A DNA stretch of 64,000 bases from Amphiduros pacificus (Eukaryota > Annelida > Polychaeta > Phyllodocida > Hesionidae). Shown here piece after piece: positions 60,702 through 64,000 of the stretch. Under the pieces are notes generated by a model, which was not told the DNA's origin, ran no database searches, and worked only from the letters and a program-made list of their open reading frames with translations. A program made the translations under genes and the position numbers. The DNA lies in contig OX439010.1 in assembly GCA_949316495.1 (NCBI GenBank), forward strand, positions 20,279,766 to 20,343,765, in the 5' to 3' direction. Position 1 is the stretch's first letter, and each line of letters opens with the position of its first letter.

Positions 60702-63700
60702 ATGACTGGACGTTATTACTATCGCATTAAAACATCGCGCCATGTTTTGGGGGCGCCTCTTTCTCCGCGAGGTGAGTATTGCACAGACGTCTCCATCCCT
60801 GTTGATTTTCTACCACTGCAGTGTGCAGTCTATAAATAGACTTAATTTAGCAGATGACTACCCTACGGTAGCTGCAGCCGGTGTTTTGTCTATTCTGCAT
60901 TTAGCCCTGTCATGCACAGCATAAGACAAGGTCTTTCATATTTTGGTAGATGCCATTGATACATTTGTTATGTTCAGAAAGGTCAGTGAAGACCGGAGAT
61001 GAGGCGATTGATTTTATTGATTGTATAGTATGGGTGCCGGCAGCGGGGCAGCTATGTTGACATTGATGTATTAGCGATACTGGTCATATCTGCCTGCGTG
61101 TCTTCATGCTACGAAGGCTGCATCTAATCTCCCGGACTCATTAGTAACCAAGTAATAAGCGCATGTATCAAGATCATGTGCGCAATTAACACGAATCCGT
61201 CACAAATACTGGTATCCAATATCATGAATTCACAAAGCATTTTATGAGATGTCAAATGCGTATATATATATGTACGCCAAGCCTATTTCTGTGACATTAT
61301 TATTATGTAAGATGCAATGGACATTTAGATACGCAATTATTACCAATTTGGCAAATTAGAATGCTTGCATAATTTGAAGAAATATTCATATTCACACCGG
61401 ACAGATGCCGCCATATTTCGAGATATCAATAACGATAGAAATGAAACTGTCATCAAATGTTATATCGCATTGGTACTTTCTTAAAATGTGTTTTGAAAAC
61501 TGCTCCAATTCCGATACGACATGTGACTATTTAAATTATTAAATCTTGAAATCGTCAGCTTTGTAGCCTCCATGTTATAGTTGGATTTGTAGCATTTGCA
61601 AAAAAAAAACAATTCAATTCAATGAATATTTCATCTTTGTTTTCGGTATAAAGTCATTATTTTTTATTGTCTCTATTTGCGAAAAAAAAACTCAATTCTA
61701 TGATATAACCCCAATATGATGACTTTGTTTTTCTGAAAATTCATTATTTTTCACATTTTTTTATGTCTGAAAAAATGTTGTGACGTCCATATCGCAAAAA
61801 GAACCCAATCTGAAGGTTTCATTTTTGTTTTATCTATAAACTTATCAAAACAGGAAAATCCATATCAGATCTCAGATAATTTGGTCATTAGGATCGAGCT
61901 GGCCAATTAACATATAAAAATGCTATTGTTTTATTTGTTTACAGGTGCAGCCCGCCAGTCTCGTTTCATGTGCGGTGTTCTCGTGTCCGGGGTGTTTACC
62001 TGGTTCCTCACCTATGGCCTCCTCCGGACCGTGAAGGACAAGCACCCCGTCATCCCGACTGCCACATTCTACGGGTACACCGACCCTCTCAGAGACCGGA
62101 TCGCCTCAGAAGCTGTAGCCCAGGGTAACTTCTCTCTCACCTGCCCTCTCAGTGTGGACAACGCATTCAGAGACATATTACAGAAAACAGCTTCCAACTC
62201 AGGAGTGTTAATGCTAGCACTTGCCGATGATGGTTATTTGGACATGACTCTAAACTTTTATGAAACCTCACTTAAGCCATTAGCCATAAATAATGTCTTA
62301 TTTATATCTCCACTGAACAAAACATGTCAGGTGTTGGCAGAGTACAATTTGGCATGTCATGTTTACAAATCAGCAACCTTAGTGCCAAAAGTCAGCGTCA
62401 ATTCAAAGAGTAAAAATGCCACCAGTGCGCTGCCTAATCGAAGTATTAGCCCAAAAAACAAGCCAAACGTCAGCGTCAAGCTTCTTCCAGTGGCTCCCGG
62501 AGGCCGCATAGAGAATAATACACACCTAAAAAAGAATGTCACAAAGAAGCAGGGTCCCACAAAGGCTCCGGTAAAGAGTGAATATGGAACTGCGGTATTC
62601 AACAAAAAAATGGTGCTGAGAACAATGGCATTAAGAGATGCTTTGTCGTGTGGTTTAACAATACTTCATACAGATGTGGATATCACCTTGTTCCAAAATC
62701 CATTTTCCTATTTTAAGTGCACTGGATGTGATATAGAGGCCTTGGAAGATGGGTGGAAGGAGAATCTTAATGCCGGATTTGTGTACATGAAACCTACCAA
62801 AGGAACCATGACCGTTTATAACCGCTTACTTAATATTACAAGTAATCCAAAAGTCGATGACCAAGTGGCGTTTAATATGGCTTTGGCAAAATATAGGAAA
62901 AATATCAGAGTGAAAGCTTTGGATACCAAGAAGTTTCCATGTGGGAAATTGTATTATGAGCAAGCAAAGCGCTACTTTGTAGATGATATGAAGCCTTGTC
63001 CAGAATGCGTTATGGTTCACAATAACTGGATAGTGAGCAAGGAAGCTAAGATCTATAGATTCAGAGAGACTGGGCAGTGGACATATGACGGGCCTGATAA
63101 ATACTACACAGATCCCAATAGGAAATATTTGACTTTTAAAAACCCTCTTCAGCTTAAAGATGAAGAAAATGCTTTATCTAGTTTAGAAAACAGCAGTTTG
63201 GTGAGTGCCTTAGCTATTGCCCAGCTCCTGAACAGGACCCTCATTCTGCCCAAGTTTCACTGTGGAATGGAAGCAACTGAGTGTCCTATTAACTCACTGT
63301 ACAGGATCTCCAGCCTACAGAAGACTTTCCCCGGTATGACTAGAGAAAGCGTCTTTCTGCAACACCCCAAAATTCCCGAGTCTATCAAAAACAATCAGTC
63401 GCCGCTTATCATCGTTGACAGCAAAGTTCCCTTTGGGGGTCTGTGCAAACCTCCAAAGGAGTTAGAGACACTTGTGTGTAGCCCATCCGATCCTACCCAA
63501 GGTCTAACCTCGGAGGAAGTGCTACGATGCGTGCAGTCTGTCAAGCATTATACCGTACTTCGTTTCCATACACTCTATGGTGCCTTTTCCCACTTTGAAA
63601 ATTCAGCTGTTCAGAAGAATTTTACAAGAACATTAAAGTCTGGCTTGGCCAAAACAGTCTATCGACAGTATCCTGATTCTGTTACTAAGAAAATGGCCAA

Positions 63701-63779
63701 AAAACAACCTTCAACTATGACTGAACTTTACATCAATTTGAAAAAGCATTTTTGGGGTCCAGACTTTTTGTGCCATTAA
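60702..63779 (+). CDS. GT77-type nucleotide-sugar transferase, type II membrane protein (paralog B)
   Basis: Predicted Golgi glycosyltransferase, paralog of the gene at 42.3-45.5 kb. Exon 1 is 60702-60771 and exon 2 is 61945-63779, with a GT-AG phase-1 intron, 634 aa. ATG 60702 is the first in-frame methionine after a TAG near 60603. Residues 1-31 are a basic cytosolic tail; 32-50 the anchor (MCGVLVSGVFTWFLTYGLL). The catalytic block opens ADDGYLDMTLNFYETS and has DVD at 267-269 (LHTDVDITLF). It continues LNAGFVYMKP, CPECVMVHNN and KIYRFRETGQW. The C-terminal block has ALAIAQLLNRTLILPKFHC and LRFHTLYGAFSHF. Residues about 170-237 are an extra Asn/Lys/Ser-rich segment absent from paralog A, with several N-glycosylation sequons. 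Unlike paralog A there is no intron between stem and catalytic domain. The donor sugar is unknown. Confidence 0.85.
61600..61840. repeat. Degenerate repeat in intron 1 of transferase B
   Basis: Two or three units with ATTTCATCTTTGTTTTCGGT, TATAAAGTCATTATTTTT and later CTGAAGGTTTCATTTTTG match the family at 60.02-60.34 kb, so the repeat flanks exon 1 on both sides. Confidence 0.45.
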
Positions 63780-64000
63780 GAAGGCTTTATAGGAGTCTCA
63801 TATGACAAAAATGATGATTAAAACTTTTAAAATGATAACTGAGTATGTTATCAATTATTTTATGTCATATCCACAGTCTAACAAAATAATGGAGAGGTTA
63901 GAATGCAGGGTATATATGACACATTCTTTGATTTAAAACCATTTAATATTGTTTTTATTGGTGACTGTGATTTTTAGTCAGGTTGTAAATTTTATCACAC

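Noticed and set aside
60742-60771. ATG at 60742 (MFWGRLFLRE) as start of transferase B
   Set aside because: It ends in phase 0 and would join exon 2 out of frame; ATG 60702 ends in phase 1 and fits.
61920-61944. MLLFYLFT as N-terminus of transferase B
   Set aside because: It reads through the intron end TTTGTTTACAG; paralog A has the same phase-1 acceptor before its anchor.

Overview
The window is eukaryotic nuclear DNA from a marine invertebrate. It is AT-rich, its host genes carry spliceosomal introns, and most of it is transposable elements and simple repeats. No prokaryotic, plasmid or CRISPR structure was seen. The mix points to a bilaterian such as a lophotrochozoan or invertebrate deuterostome, but the phylum cannot be fixed from sequence alone. 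That mix is I/Nimb-type LINEs with gag-like zinc knuckles and an RNase H, L2/CR1-type LINEs with (ATT)n tails, a DIRS/Ngaro-type fossil, repeats full of AGGTCA half-sites, and long (TA)n tracts.

Layout. 1-7.65 kb: two I-type LINEs on the minus strand, a young copy (A) inserted in an older, decayed copy (D); D also holds an unrelated insert with an unknown open frame. 7.7-9.9 kb: a degenerate tandem repeat of 310-490 bp units carrying direct-repeat-1 nuclear-receptor-like motifs, ending in a GGAC/AGAC tract. 10.8-12.1 kb: a KH-domain-like fragment and a CCCH zinc-finger open frame, both of uncertain origin. 12.3-19.3 kb: L2 relics, a solo 5' end of the I-type LINE and a MITE-like inverted repeat. 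19.73-29.39 kb: one full-length I-type LINE with an apparent 7-bp target duplication, split by a 3.9-kb L2 LINE with its own short duplication. 29.9-33.5 kb: a DIRS/Ngaro-type fossil, abutted by a 5'-truncated L2 copy with an open RT frame (33.5-35.76 kb). 35.84-37.79 kb: a five-exon METTL27-like methyltransferase gene. 38.1-41.8 kb: a graveyard of three or four LINE fragments.

The second half holds the host genes of most interest. Two paralogous type II membrane proteins with a GT77-type nucleotide-sugar transferase domain (DVD motif) lie on opposite strands about 15 kb apart between their start codons: copy A at 42.26-45.49 kb on minus, copy B at 60.70-63.78 kb on plus. Their short first coding exons (19 and 70 nt) and introns can be reconstructed from matching phases. 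Between them lie a lysine-rich protein gene of unknown function (52.4-53.2 kb), a 310-bp GACGTC-rich duplication, four long (TA)n tracts and a 28-bp minisatellite.

The two glycosyltransferases probably act in the Golgi on related acceptors. I see no evidence that METTL27, the lysine-rich gene and the transferases work in one pathway. The most unusual points are the two-part architecture of the transferase pair, the nested LINEs, an in-frame stop shared by two I-type copies, the conserved 5' stem-loop of that LINE, and the DR1-bearing repeat.
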